A stretch of DNA of 64,000 nucleotides from Bacillus sp. 2B10 (lineage in GTDB: Bacteria; Pseudomonadota; Alphaproteobacteria; Sphingomonadales; Sphingomonadaceae). The notes under the pieces are model-generated. The model was not told the DNA's origin and did not search any database. It worked only from the letters and a program-made list of their open reading frames with translations. The stretch covers positions 1-64,000 of the forward strand of contig RPSH01000017.1 in NCBI GenBank assembly GCA_003946805.1. Reading direction: 5' to 3'. Below are positions 50,068 through 58,991 of this stretch, one piece after another (the first letter of the stretch is position 1; every line of letters starts with the position of its first letter). The translations under genes were made by a program, and so were the position numbers.

Positions 50068-52016
50068 TGCGCGGCAGCGGGAGCGGCGCCGCCGACCAGT
50101 TCGTTGCGGACCCGGTTGATCGCCTGCTCGTTACGCTGCACGCCGACCTGCCGGCGCACCGCCTCGACGAACTGCTCCGCATATTCGTTGCCGGTCAGTC
50201 GGCCCAGCTCGCGGCCGACACCGGTGATCGCCGCCTTGTCGTTCGCGGCGTTCCCGCGCTGGATGTTGTCCAGATAGACCAGCAGCCAGCCTTCGCCATT
50301 GGGCGCCGCCGTCAGCCGCGCCTTCCTGGGCGCCATCGAGAACATCAGCGACAAGGCCGGCGGCACCTGCGGACCCAGCTGGGCCAGCTGCGCACGCGAC
50401 GCCGTCACCGGCCGCGGGGCGGGCAGCCGCAAGCCCGCCTGCGCGACCGCGGTGCCAAGCGGCATGCCGCCATTCACCTTGTTCAGGATCTGCTGCGCCA
50501 CCGCCCGCGCCGCCTTCAGCGCCTGGTCCTGACGATATTGCCCGGCGACCTGATCGCGGATTTCAGCCAGCGGGCGCGGCGCGGCGCGGGTGACGTCGCC
50601 GGTCGCGACCAGTGCGAAGGTGCCGTCGGCCGCCGTCTGCACGATCTGCGGCGCGTCGCCCGCTTCCGATGCGAACCCGGCCTCGATGATCGGCGCGAGC
50701 CTGGGGTCGGGCTGGGCCGGCCTCATCGGGTCGATGCCTTGCGCGGTGACCGGCGGCGTCGCCTGCGCGCTGAGCCTGGCGTCGGCGACGATCTCGTCGA
50801 ACGTCGCGCCATCGGTGATGCCGCCGTCGATCTTCTCCTGGATCGCGCCCAGCGCCGTCGCGCCCTTGGTCTTGCTCAGCTCGGCGACCAGTTCCGGGCG
50901 CGCCTGTTCCAGCGTCTTGCCCGGCACCTGCGTCACCGCGTCGACCTTCAGCACGACGAAGCCCAGCGGCGAGCGTACCGGGCCGACCACGGCACCCTGT
51001 TGCGCGGCAAACGCCGCGTCGGCGACGGCGGGCGACGTCCTGCCCGCCAGCTGTCCGCGGGTCTGCCCGGCAAGGGTCGTCGCCTCCAGCCCGATCGCAC
51101 CGGCGGCAGCGCCCGGCGCCTGTCCGCCGCGCACCGCCTGCGCCAGCTTCGTCGCCGCCGCCTGATCGGCGACCACGACCTGTGTCACGCTGCGCGTCTG
51201 CGACGGGGCGAAGCGGGCGGCATTGGCCCTGTAGGCGGCCTGCACCTCGGCATCGCTGGGCGCCGCCTGCGCGGTGACGCTGGCGGGGGTGACGATCGCA
51301 TAGCGGATCACGCGGCGCTCCGGCACGGTGTAGCGCGCACGGTTGGCGGTGTAATAGGCCTGCAGCTGCTGGTCGGTCGGTGCGGCCGGCGCGGGGAAGG
51401 CACCGGTCGGCACGATCGCCACCTGTCCGGTGCGCGCTTCCTTCGCCAGCGACGCATAGGGCAGCGCCAGCTGCTGCGGCAGGAAGCTGCTCTCGATCGT
51501 CCGCTCCAGCATCAGCCGGGTCAGCGTCGCGCGGCGGATGTCGTCGCGCAGCTGCTGCGGTGTGATGCGGGCACGCGACAGCGTTTGTTCGAACGTCTGC
51601 TGGTGGAACTTGCCGTCCAGCCCCTGGAACGCGGGCAGGCTGGCGATCTGTCCGTCGACGTAGCGATCGGACACGACCAGCCCGTGCTCCTGCGCGAACT
51701 GGCGCAGCGCGGCATCGGAAATGGCGCGGTTCAGCGAGCCTTCGAATCCGCCGCGCGCGATATATTGCGCGGTGTCGAGGCCGGGCTGGCGCTGCGCCGC
51801 CTGCTGCACGTCGCCGCGAATCCGTTCGGTCAGCGCGGTGTCGGTGATCTTGTCGTCGCCGACCGTCGCGATGGCCGCGCCGCTGCCGCCCATCGACGCC
51901 GGGCGCAGGCCGTTGAGATCGGCCACCGCGAAGCCGATGGCGATCACCGCCAGCAGCAGCAGGCCGACGAAGATGCCGACCTTCGACTTGGTCATGCGCC
52001 TGAAGAAACCGAGCAT
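50064..52016 (-). CDS. ppiD: Periplasmic peptidyl-prolyl isomerase PpiD/SurA-type
   Basis: 650 residues. One N-terminal membrane anchor (about 13-32, VGIFVGLLLLAVIAIGFAVA) preceded by positive residues (MLGFFRRMTKSK), then SurA_N-like and parvulin regions; an expected rotamase segment occurs near 255-370 (YAIVTPASVTAQ ... VVLKVDAVTQ) and a second near the C-end. Folding helper for outer-membrane proteins. Start at 52016 chosen at the membrane-anchor Met. Upstream of trpE in sphingomonads. Confidence 0.88.
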   Translation of the reverse strand: MLGFFRRMTKSKVGIFVGLLLLAVIAIGFAVADLNGLRPASMGGSGAAIATVGDDKITDTALTERIRGDVQQAAQRQPGLDTAQYIARGGFEGSLNRAISDAALRQFAQEHGLVVSDRYVDGQIASLPAFQGLDGKFHQQTFEQTLSRARITPQQLRDDIRRATLTRLMLERTIESSFLPQQLALPYASLAKEARTGQVAIVPTGAFPAPAAPTDQQLQAYYTANRARYTVPERRVIRYAIVTPASVTAQAAPSDAEVQAAYRANAARFAPSQTRSVTQVVVADQAAATKLAQAVRGGQAPGAAAGAIGLEATTLAGQTRGQLAGRTSPAVADAAFAAQQGAVVGPVRSPLGFVVLKVDAVTQVPGKTLEQARPELVAELSKTKGATALGAIQEKIDGGITDGATFDEIVADARLSAQATPPVTAQGIDPMRPAQPDPRLAPIIEAGFASEAGDAPQIVQTAADGTFALVATGDVTRAAPRPLAEIRDQVAGQYRQDQALKAARAVAQQILNKVNGGMPLGTAVAQAGLRLPAPRPVTASRAQLAQLGPQVPPALSLMFSMAPRKARLTAAPNGEGWLLVYLDNIQRGNAANDKAAITGVGRELGRLTGNEYAEQFVEAVRRQVGVQRNEQAINRVRNELVGGAAPAAAQ

Positions 52017-52144
52017 CCGTGCAACCGATCGAAAGGAATGGGAGGATGCCGCTTTAGAAGGCGGTTGCCGCCGCTTCAAGGTTGCGCGAAACGCCAGAGC
52101 CGCTATCGGCTGTAGAACATGTAAAACGCCGGGGAGCCATCGGT

Positions 52145-52891
52145 ATGAGTCGTCGCAAGCTGGTCGCGGGTAACTGGAAGATGCACGGGCTGCGCGGACA
52201 GCTGGCGGAGATCGAGGCGATCGACGCCGCCGCCGCCGCTGCGCCGAAGGTCGACGTCGCGCTGTGCGTGCCCGCGACGCTGGTCCATCATGCCGCCGCC
52301 GTCGCAAAGGTGCTGCGGATCGGGGGGCAGGACGTCCACGCCAACGATCGCGGGGCGCACACCGGCTGCGTGTCGGCCGAGATGCTGGCGGAGGCCGGTG
52401 CGACGATCGTCATCGTCGGCCACAGCGAACGCCGCGCCGACCAGAACGAAACCAGCCACGACGCGTGGGCCAAGGCGGCGGCGGCGCGCCGACAGGGGCT
52501 GGACGTCATCCTGTGCTGCGGCGAGACCGAGGCCGAGCGCGACGCCGGACGTGCCGAGCGCGTGGTGCAGGCGCAGATCGAGAAGTCGGTACCCGAGGGG
52601 GCGAGCGGCGACTGGTTCACCCTTGCCTATGAACCGCGCTGGGCGATCGGCACCGGCCGCACCCCGTCGCCGGACGAGATCGCGCAGGTCCACGCGATCG
52701 CCCGCGCCAAGCTGCGCCAGATGGTGGGCGACGCCGCCGACGGCATCCGCATCCTCTATGGCGGATCGGTCACCGGCGCCAACGCCGCGACGATCTTGGC
52801 GATCGACGACGTCGATGGCGCGCTGGTCGGCGGCGCGAGCCTGACCGCGGACAAGTTCGTGCCGATCATCGAGGCGGCAGCGACGCTGTAA
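52145..52891 (+). CDS. tpiA: Triose-phosphate isomerase
   Basis: 248 residues. KLVAGNWKMHG with catalytic Lys, VGHSERR with catalytic His, LAYEPRWAIGTG with catalytic Glu and LYGGSVTGANA. Interconverts DHAP and G3P. Divergent from ppiD with 128 bp between. Confidence 0.96.
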   Translation: MSRRKLVAGNWKMHGLRGQLAEIEAIDAAAAAAPKVDVALCVPATLVHHAAAVAKVLRIGGQDVHANDRGAHTGCVSAEMLAEAGATIVIVGHSERRADQNETSHDAWAKAAAARRQGLDVILCCGETEAERDAGRAERVVQAQIEKSVPEGASGDWFTLAYEPRWAIGTGRTPSPDEIAQVHAIARAKLRQMVGDAADGIRILYGGSVTGANAATILAIDDVDGALVGGASLTADKFVPIIEAAATL

Positions 52892-53278
52892 TCGGGCGTT
52901 CGGCCTTCCGTCGGTCGACCACCTTGCCGATTGAAGCGCCTGCCGCTGCCCGTGACCCCGGAACTGTTCGAGACCTCTGCGAAAGTCTTCAATCCGTACC
53001 CCGGCGCAGGCGGGGGGCAGAGCCAGGTATAACAACGGCTTGCGCTCGTGACCCTGGACCCCCGCCTGCGCGGGGGTACGCGAGAAGGCGAGGAATCGAG
53101 ACTTTCGCAGAGGTTTCGACGCGAAGTCCGGGGGAACGGGGTCGCCGCCCCGGTCGCCGACCTTCGGCCCGCGCCAACGGTCGCAGCGGGGATTGCGCCG
53201 GCAACGAACCGGCGTCAGCATGCGTTCAGGCAGTCGATGCTATCGACGGCATCGACCATTCATCGCGGGACCCCGACC
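52892..53278. repeat. Spacer with a small TIR-bearing element
   Basis: Holds the 150-bp element at 52969-53118. The rest (53119-53278) contains no gene; a weak frame through it is an extension of the next gene. Confidence 0.7.
52969..53118. mobile_element. MITE-like element with ~20-bp terminal inverted repeats, copy A
   Basis: Left end CGAGACCTCTGCGAAAGTCT and right end AGACTTTCGCAGAGGTTTCG are reverse complements except for two positions. The inside has 'ccccggcgcaggcggggggcagagcc' and 'ggacccccgcctgcgcgggggtacg' hairpin arms and 'gaaggcgaggaatcgag' near the right end. A second copy lies at 62221-62452. No ORF inside. Confidence 0.6.
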
Positions 53279-53698
53279 ATGCGCCTGTTCACCCTGTTGT
53301 CCGTCATGCTCCTCGCCGGCAGCGCGATTCCGGTCGGCGCACAGGATCGCGCCGCGCAGCGTGCGGCGGCCGGAGAGGCGGCGCTGTCGCGTATCACCGC
53401 GGGGCGGACCAGCGACCGGCCGGTCGACTGCATCAACCTGCGCAACATCCGATCGAGCGAGATCGTCGAGGACACGGCGATCGTCTATCGGATGAACAAC
53501 GGCACGCTGTACGTCAACCGGCCGGCGGGCGGCGGGCTGCTCGACCGCGACGACATTCTGGTCACGCGGACCATCGGCACGCAGCTGTGCCGGATCGACA
53601 TCGTGAATCTGGTCGATCGCAATTCGCGGATGTTCAGCGGGTCGCTGTCGCTCGGCGATTTCGTCCCGTACTCGCGACTGCCGCGCAACCGCGACTGA
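53279..53698 (+). CDS. Exported protein of unknown function
   Basis: 139 residues from MRLFTLLSVMLLAGSAIPVGA, a signal peptide (about 1-21). The mature part has two cysteines (RPVDCINLRNI, GTQLCRIDIVN) that could form a disulfide, and IVYRMNNGTLYVNRPAGGG. I recognise no family. It stands before the SRP RNA gene, same direction. Confidence 0.7.
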   Translation: MRLFTLLSVMLLAGSAIPVGAQDRAAQRAAAGEAALSRITAGRTSDRPVDCINLRNIRSSEIVEDTAIVYRMNNGTLYVNRPAGGGLLDRDDILVTRTIGTQLCRIDIVNLVDRNSRMFSGSLSLGDFVPYSRLPRNRD

Positions 53699-53736
53699 TC
53701 CTCTTGCGCACGCCGCGCGCTTGGCCCATATGGCGC

Positions 53737-53829
53737 GCGGGAGTCGGGCGGACGATGCCGTCGCCAACCCGGTCAGGTCCGGAAGGAAGCAGCCGCAACG
53801 ATTTCGCAGCGGGTCGTCCGGCTCCCACC
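53737..53829 (+). ncRNA. ffs: Signal recognition particle RNA (small bacterial, 4.5S type)
   Basis: The invariant apical domain GGTCAGGTCCGGAAGGAAGC and AGCCGCAACGA is present around 53771-53800, and the outer helix GGGAG...CGGACGA pairs with TCGTCCG...CTCCC. The length of roughly 93 bases fits 4.5S RNA. The exact ends are estimated from the helix. It abuts the stop of the convergent serine hydrolase gene at 53831. Confidence 0.92.
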
Positions 53830-53830
53830 C

Positions 53831-55162
53831 TCAACGCGGCGCGGCAAGTTCCAGCGCGCGACCCATCAGTCCGGTGAACCGCAGCGTGTCGACGTCCCTT
53901 GCCGGATCGTTGACCCCGCCCGCCAGCGCATGCCACGTCCCGTCCTTGCCCTGTAGCAGGAACGCCATCGTCAGCACGCCGGGCTCCGAACCGCCCTTGT
54001 AGCCGACATAGCGCCAGCCGCCGGTCGCATCGGGCAAGCCTGGGTTCTTCGACAGGATCGCGCGCAGATCGGCACCCGCCGCCCCGTCCATATGCCGGCG
54101 CAGCCAGTCCAGCGCACGGATCAGGTCGTTCGGGCTGGCGAACCATTCCAGTTCGGCGATGCGCAGCGGCGTGCCGTTCTGAAACAACGTCGCGGGTATC
54201 GCGGCGATCGGGGTATCGCGGACCGTCCCGTCGAGGAACGCGCGTCGCGCCGCCGGCGGCAGCGCCAGATACCGCGCGCCCAGCGCGCCGCCGTCCACGC
54301 CCTTCAGCTTGAACAATTCCAGCGCTCCCAGAAACGGGACGTTGCGCGGTGCCCCGTCGGTGAAACCGACGACGGGCAGCATCGCCTCGACCTTTTGCCG
54401 CCCGAGATGGAACAGCAGGATGTCGGTCGCGCTGTTGTCGCTGACCGAGATCATCCGCTCCGCCAGCGCGCGAAGCGGGATGCGCGTGCCCTTTGGCTGT
54501 TGCGCATAGCCCCCGCCGGGCAGCGCCGACCCGTCCAGCGTCACGACATCGCTCCACTTGCGCTCCCCCGCCTCGATCGAGCGGACGAGTTCGGCGAGGA
54601 TGACGAGCTTGAACGCAGAGCCGATCGCGATCGGGGTCGTCGCTGCCCGCGACGCCGATAGCTTCGGCGCGGCATCGCCCAGTCGCGCCAGCGCGAACAC
54701 GGTGGTTCCCGGCAGCGTCGCCAGCTGTTCGATCACCCCGTCGATCGTCGCCGCGCGGGGGCCGCGGGGTTCGGCGCCTTTGAACAGCAATCCGGTGATC
54801 TGGTACGGCGCGTCCCCGGCGATCACGATATCCGCGTTCATGACACCGCGTTCGAAGCCGATCTTCAACGTGGCGTGCAGCGGGTTCGTGGGCTCCAGTT
54901 GTTCGATCCGCGTCGGCTGGCCGAGCGCGGCGATGACCTGTGCGGTCAGCCTGTCGAACTGCGCCTTGGGTATCGCCGCGCGGAACGACGGGGCGAACAA
55001 GGTCTCATACTCGCCGGTGCCGCGCAGCAGGGCGACCAGCGCATCCGATTGTCGGACGATCATCGGCGTGGGGGTGGTAACCGACGTCACCGCTGCCGGC
55101 GGTGGCGTGGCAGGCGCCGCCGCCTGCAACATCAAGGCGATCATGCCCGTCGCGATACCCAT
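53831..55162 (-). CDS. Class A beta-lactamase-like serine hydrolase
   Basis: 443 residues, much longer than the 290-residue enzymes. N-terminal ~15 residues resemble a weak export signal. A domain at about 40-130 is unrelated in look (possible NTF2/DUF3887-like). The C-terminal catalytic part has Ser182-x-x-Lys185 (AIGSAFKLV), SDN at 241-243 (VSDNSATD) and KGG near residue 390 (YKGGSEPG). The omega-loop Glu166 motif is not evident, so hydrolysis of beta-lactams is doubtful; a peptidase or esterase role is possible. Not recognised by name. Confidence 0.8.
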   Translation of the reverse strand: MGIATGMIALMLQAAAPATPPPAAVTSVTTPTPMIVRQSDALVALLRGTGEYETLFAPSFRAAIPKAQFDRLTAQVIAALGQPTRIEQLEPTNPLHATLKIGFERGVMNADIVIAGDAPYQITGLLFKGAEPRGPRAATIDGVIEQLATLPGTTVFALARLGDAAPKLSASRAATTPIAIGSAFKLVILAELVRSIEAGERKWSDVVTLDGSALPGGGYAQQPKGTRIPLRALAERMISVSDNSATDILLFHLGRQKVEAMLPVVGFTDGAPRNVPFLGALELFKLKGVDGGALGARYLALPPAARRAFLDGTVRDTPIAAIPATLFQNGTPLRIAELEWFASPNDLIRALDWLRRHMDGAAGADLRAILSKNPGLPDATGGWRYVGYKGGSEPGVLTMAFLLQGKDGTWHALAGGVNDPARDVDTLRFTGLMGRALELAAPR

Positions 55163-55225
55163 TCCATATCCCCCTCGATCCCGTGCAAGATCATGGAAGG
55201 CGGGGCGAAAAGGGTCAATCGGCGA

Positions 55226-57205
55226 TCAGGCGTCGATCACCTCGTCGTCCAGCCGCGCCGCATTTTCCTGGATGAAGGCGAAGCGGTGCGCCGGGTTGGT
55301 TCCCATCAGCCGGTCGACCAGATCCTTCACCGCCGCACGCTCCTCATATTCCTGCGGCAGGGTGATGCGGATCATGCTGCGGGTTTTTGGGTCCATCGTC
55401 GTTTCGCGCAGCTGGCCGGGGTTCATCTCGCCCAGCCCCTTGAAGCGGCCGACCTCGACCTTCTTGCCCTTGAACGCGGTGCGTTCCAGCTCGGCGCGGT
55501 GGGCGTCGTCGCGCGCATAAAGCGACTTGGCACCGACGGTCAGGCGATAGAGCGGCGGCTGCGCCAGATACAGGTGCCCGCGCCGGACGATGTCGGGCAT
55601 CTCCTGAAAGAAGAACGTCATCAGCAGCGTGGCGATATGCGCGCCGTCGACATCGGCGTCGGTCATGATGACGATGCGTTCGTAGCGCAGCGCGTCGGGC
55701 TGGCAGTCCTTGCGCGTGCCGCACCCCATGGCGAGGACCAGGTCAGCGATCTCCTGATTGGCCAGGATCTTGGCACTGGTCGCCGAGGCGACGTTCAGAA
55801 TCTTGCCGCGGATCGGCAGGATTGCCTGCGTCTTGCGGTCGCGCGCCTGCTTGGCCGAACCGCCCGCCGAATCGCCCTCGACGATGAACAGTTCGGTGCC
55901 GGCGGGATCGTCGGAGGCGCAGTCGGTCAGCTTGCCGGGCAGGCGCAGCTTGCGCGACGAGGTGGCGGTCTTGCGCTTGACCTCGCGCTCGGCCTTGCGG
56001 CGCAGGCGTTCGTCCATCCGGTCCAGCACCAGCCCGAGCAGCGCCTTGCCCCGCTCCATATTGTGGCTGAGGAAATGGTCGAAATGGTCGCGCACCGCCT
56101 TTTCGACGAGACTGGCGGCCTCGACGCTGGTCAGGCGGTCCTTGGTCTGGCTCTGGAACTGCGGGTCGCGGATGAAGACCGACAGCATCAGCTCGCACCC
56201 GACGGTGACGTCGTCGGCGGACATGTCCTTCGCGCGCTTGTTGCCGACCAGATCGGCGAAGCCGCGCAGGCCCCGGACCAGCGCCTGCCGCAACCCCTGT
56301 TCGTGCGTGCCGCCATCGGGGGTAGGGATGGTGTTGCAGTAATAGCTGTAGCTGCCGTCGCTCCACAGCGGCCATGCCACCGCCCATTCGACGCGGCCCT
56401 GATCCCCCGGAAAGTCCTGCGTGCCGGTGAAGAAATCGGCGGTGGCGCATTCGCGGCCGCCGATCTGTTCGCGCAAATGGTCGGCAAGGCCGCCGGGGAA
56501 CTGGAACACCGCTTCGGCGGGGACGTCGCTGCCCTCGACCAGTTCGGGCGCGCATTTCCAGCGGATCTCGACGCCGGCGAACAGATAGGCCTTCGATCGC
56601 ACCAGCTTGTGCAGGCGCGCCGGCTTGAACTGGAGATCCGCGAATATCTCCGCGTCGGGGGTGAACGCGACCAGCGTGCCGCGCCGGTTGGGGGCGGCGC
56701 CGACATGTTCGAGCGGGCCGATCGTCTGCCCCTGCGAGAAACGCTGGCGATACAGTTGCCGGTCGCGCGCGACCTCGACCACCGTATCGACCGACAACGC
56801 GTTGACGACCGAGATGCCGACGCCGTGCAGGCCGCCCGACGTCGCATAGGCCTTCCCCGCGAACTTGCCGCCCGAATGGAGCGTCGACAGGATGACCTCC
56901 AGCGCCGACTTGTCGGGAAATTTCGGGTGCGGATCGACCGGAATGCCGCGGCCATTGTCGATGATGGTCAGGCGGTTGCCGACGTCCAGCTGCACCTCGA
57001 TCCGGGTCGCATGGCCGGCGACCGCCTCGTCCATCGCGTTGTCGAGCACCTCGGCGGCAAGGTGGTGCAGCGCGCGCTCGTCGGTGCCGCCGATATACAT
57101 GCCCGGCCGGCGACGCACCGGCTCCAGCCCCTCCAGCACTTCGATCGACGATGCGTCATAGGCGGGCGTGGCGGGGATATTCGCTTCGAACAGATTGTCG
57201 GCCAT
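55226..57205 (-). CDS. parE: DNA topoisomerase IV subunit B
   Basis: 659 residues from MADNLFEANIP. GHKL ATPase site: YIGGTDERALHHLAAEVLDNAMDEAV, DNGRGIPVDPH, HSGGKFAGKAYATSGGLHGVG; TOPRIM site FIVEGDSAGGSAKQ, TDADVDGAHI and C-terminal RFKGLGEMNPGQL. Decatenates chromosomes with ParC (not in window). The opposing outer-membrane gene starts about 155 bp away. Confidence 0.95.
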   Translation of the reverse strand: MADNLFEANIPATPAYDASSIEVLEGLEPVRRRPGMYIGGTDERALHHLAAEVLDNAMDEAVAGHATRIEVQLDVGNRLTIIDNGRGIPVDPHPKFPDKSALEVILSTLHSGGKFAGKAYATSGGLHGVGISVVNALSVDTVVEVARDRQLYRQRFSQGQTIGPLEHVGAAPNRRGTLVAFTPDAEIFADLQFKPARLHKLVRSKAYLFAGVEIRWKCAPELVEGSDVPAEAVFQFPGGLADHLREQIGGRECATADFFTGTQDFPGDQGRVEWAVAWPLWSDGSYSYYCNTIPTPDGGTHEQGLRQALVRGLRGFADLVGNKRAKDMSADDVTVGCELMLSVFIRDPQFQSQTKDRLTSVEAASLVEKAVRDHFDHFLSHNMERGKALLGLVLDRMDERLRRKAEREVKRKTATSSRKLRLPGKLTDCASDDPAGTELFIVEGDSAGGSAKQARDRKTQAILPIRGKILNVASATSAKILANQEIADLVLAMGCGTRKDCQPDALRYERIVIMTDADVDGAHIATLLMTFFFQEMPDIVRRGHLYLAQPPLYRLTVGAKSLYARDDAHRAELERTAFKGKKVEVGRFKGLGEMNPGQLRETTMDPKTRSMIRITLPQEYEERAAVKDLVDRLMGTNPAHRFAFIQENAARLDDEVIDA

Positions 57206-57361
57206 GCCCGCGCTATAGAACGAAACGGGACTGTCCGCAAAGCACGCGACGCGGGGCCGGCCTCGCCGGATTCCTGGCCGATGCCAAAATTTATGCTGCA
57301 TCGCGGAGCGCTCACGGCGCTCGCCCGTTCGACCCGGCAACAACGGTGGAAGGTGTATCGT

Positions 57362-58105
57362 ATGCGGTTGCGGGTGCTGGCGGCGATGGCGACGAGCATG
57401 GTGGCGACCTCGTCCTTCGCGCAGGACCGGATGTGGCGCGGGGGCTATGCCGGGATCAGCGCCGGGCTCGATTTCGCACACGAGGAACGCGAGGCGCCGT
57501 TGCAGCGCGATACCGACCTCGACGGCATTTTCGCCGACACCGGCCGGACGACGTTCGCCGCCATGGCGTGCAGCGGCCGCACGGCATCCGCGCCCGTCGG
57601 CTGCCGGCGCGACAGCGAGCGCTCCGGCTATGGCGGGCATGTGGGGTACGATCTCCAGTTCGGCGATGTCGTGGTCGGCGCGGTGGGCGAATTCGGCCGC
57701 AGCAATATCGGCGAGCGGAACGCCGGGAACGACCGGGCGGCGCTGCGCCAGCGTATCGTGCGGTCGATGGACTGGAGTACGCAGGGGCGGCTGCGTGCCG
57801 GCTATGCGCTGGGCGACACGCTGCCCTACGTCACCGGGGGTGCGGCCATGGCCCGGATCGATCGCGGGCCGGCGACGGATCGGGCGGGCGATCATGACCG
57901 GAGCAATGGCTGGGGCTGGACCGCGGGGGCCGGGCTCGATCAACGGGTGTCGGAGCGGTTCTCGATCGGCCTGCTCTATACCTTCACCAGCGTGACCGAC
58001 CGGTCGCGTTCCGCGGGCGAGCGTCTTCCGCTTGCCGACGTAACCCCCGGCGATCGCCGGTTCGACTGGCACAGCGCGCGCGTCCGGGCGAACTTCCGCT
58101 TCTGA
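57362..58105 (+). CDS. Outer-membrane beta-barrel protein (porin-like)
   Basis: 247 residues. Signal peptide MRLRVLAAMATSMVATSSFA (cleavage near 20), then alternating strands ending in the aromatic C-terminal residue ...VRANFRF, a BAM-recognised signature. Repeated YAGISAGLDFAH, GHVGYDLQFGD, LRAGYALGDTLPYVTGG, GAGLDQRVSERFSIGLLY resemble the 8-strand barrel family (OmpA-like/Lom). Two Cys (CSGRTAS, GCRRD) in an external loop. Role not deduced. Confidence 0.85.
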   Translation: MRLRVLAAMATSMVATSSFAQDRMWRGGYAGISAGLDFAHEEREAPLQRDTDLDGIFADTGRTTFAAMACSGRTASAPVGCRRDSERSGYGGHVGYDLQFGDVVVGAVGEFGRSNIGERNAGNDRAALRQRIVRSMDWSTQGRLRAGYALGDTLPYVTGGAAMARIDRGPATDRAGDHDRSNGWGWTAGAGLDQRVSERFSIGLLYTFTSVTDRSRSAGERLPLADVTPGDRRFDWHSARVRANFRF

Positions 58106-58118
58106 CGCACCGACGAAA

Positions 58119-58147
58119 AAGCCGCCCCGTCGCGAACGGAGCGGCTT
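58119..58147. terminator. Bidirectional terminator hairpin
   Basis: AAGCCGCCCCGT, loop CGCGA, ACGGAGCGGCTT: 12 pairs with one C-A mismatch, flanked by A-run on the left (58116-58120), which becomes a U-run in leftward transcripts. It lies between the ends of the convergent outer-membrane gene and gcrA. Confidence 0.8.
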
Positions 58148-58153
58148 CGGACA

Positions 58154-58906
58154 TCAGCGGACGCGCGGGCCGCCATAGGGGAGCGGCGGCGGCGGGCGCC
58201 GGTCGCGGCGCGGCAACTGCGCCTGATAGGCATGGCCGCAATGGTCGACGCAATAGGGGAAACCGGGGTTCACCTTGTCGCCGCAGAAATGGAAATCGGG
58301 TTCGCCCGGATGGCCGATCGGCCATTTGCAGATGCGGTCGTTCAGGTCGAGCAACGTGGTCTTGCCCGCGATCGCATCGCTCGGCCGTGCCGGCACGAGG
58401 CGGCGCGGCGGGGCGGGGGTCAGCGGGGCGCTCTGTTCGCCGGGGTTCTGGCGCAGGAAGCCACCGGGGCCGACCGAGCGCATCACCGGTTCGGCACGAC
58501 GCGGCGCTGCAACCGGGGCGTCTTCCTCTTCCTCGTCGTCCTCAACCGCGTCGGCCTGTTCTTCCTCGGGCAACGGGGTGAAGGGATCGTCCTCGACCGG
58601 CGCGGCTGCAACCGGTTCGGGGGCAGGCGCAGGTTCGGGGGCCGGCTTTGGCGCGGGCGGCGGCGGCGGTGGTGCGGCGACGACCGGCGCGGGTTCGGGT
58701 GCTGCGGGCTTCGGCGCGGGTGCTGCCGCCTTGGCCGCATCGTTCGACCGCACCGGCGACGGACGCGATTGCAGGCCCAGGCGATGCGCCTTGCCGATCA
58801 CCGCGTTGCGGCTGATCCCGCCCAGTTCCTCGGCGATCTGGCTGGCGGTCATCCCCGATTCCCACATCTTGGCCAGCGTCGCGATGCGTTCTTCGGTCCA
58901 GCTCAT
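58154..58906 (-). CDS. gcrA: GcrA cell-cycle regulator
   Basis: 250 residues. N-terminal WTEERIATLAKMWESGMTAS with QIAEELGGISRNAVIGKAHRLGL is the GcrA DNA-binding HTH; the middle (about 60-130) is a Pro/Ala/Glu-rich linker of unusual length; the C-terminal part has Cys motif RICKWPIGHPGEPDFHFCG and YCVDHC, which binds sigma70 domain 2. GcrA acts with CcrM methylation (GANTC sites) to drive S-phase genes in alphaproteobacteria. Confidence 0.95.
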   Translation of the reverse strand: MSWTEERIATLAKMWESGMTASQIAEELGGISRNAVIGKAHRLGLQSRPSPVRSNDAAKAAAPAPKPAAPEPAPVVAAPPPPPPAPKPAPEPAPAPEPVAAAPVEDDPFTPLPEEEQADAVEDDEEEEDAPVAAPRRAEPVMRSVGPGGFLRQNPGEQSAPLTPAPPRRLVPARPSDAIAGKTTLLDLNDRICKWPIGHPGEPDFHFCGDKVNPGFPYCVDHCGHAYQAQLPRRDRRPPPPLPYGGPRVR

Positions 58907-58991
58907 GCCCGTCTTCGTCCTTCAATTCGCCCGTGCGCGCCGCGACCATCGTCCTTGCCGCCGCGCGCGCCAGCGATTAGGCGACACAGCC

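Noticed and set aside
54875..57361. Very long plus-strand frame through the serine hydrolase and parE region
   Set aside because: It is the antisense of parE and of the hydrolase; only the part from 57362 (signal peptide and barrel) is real.
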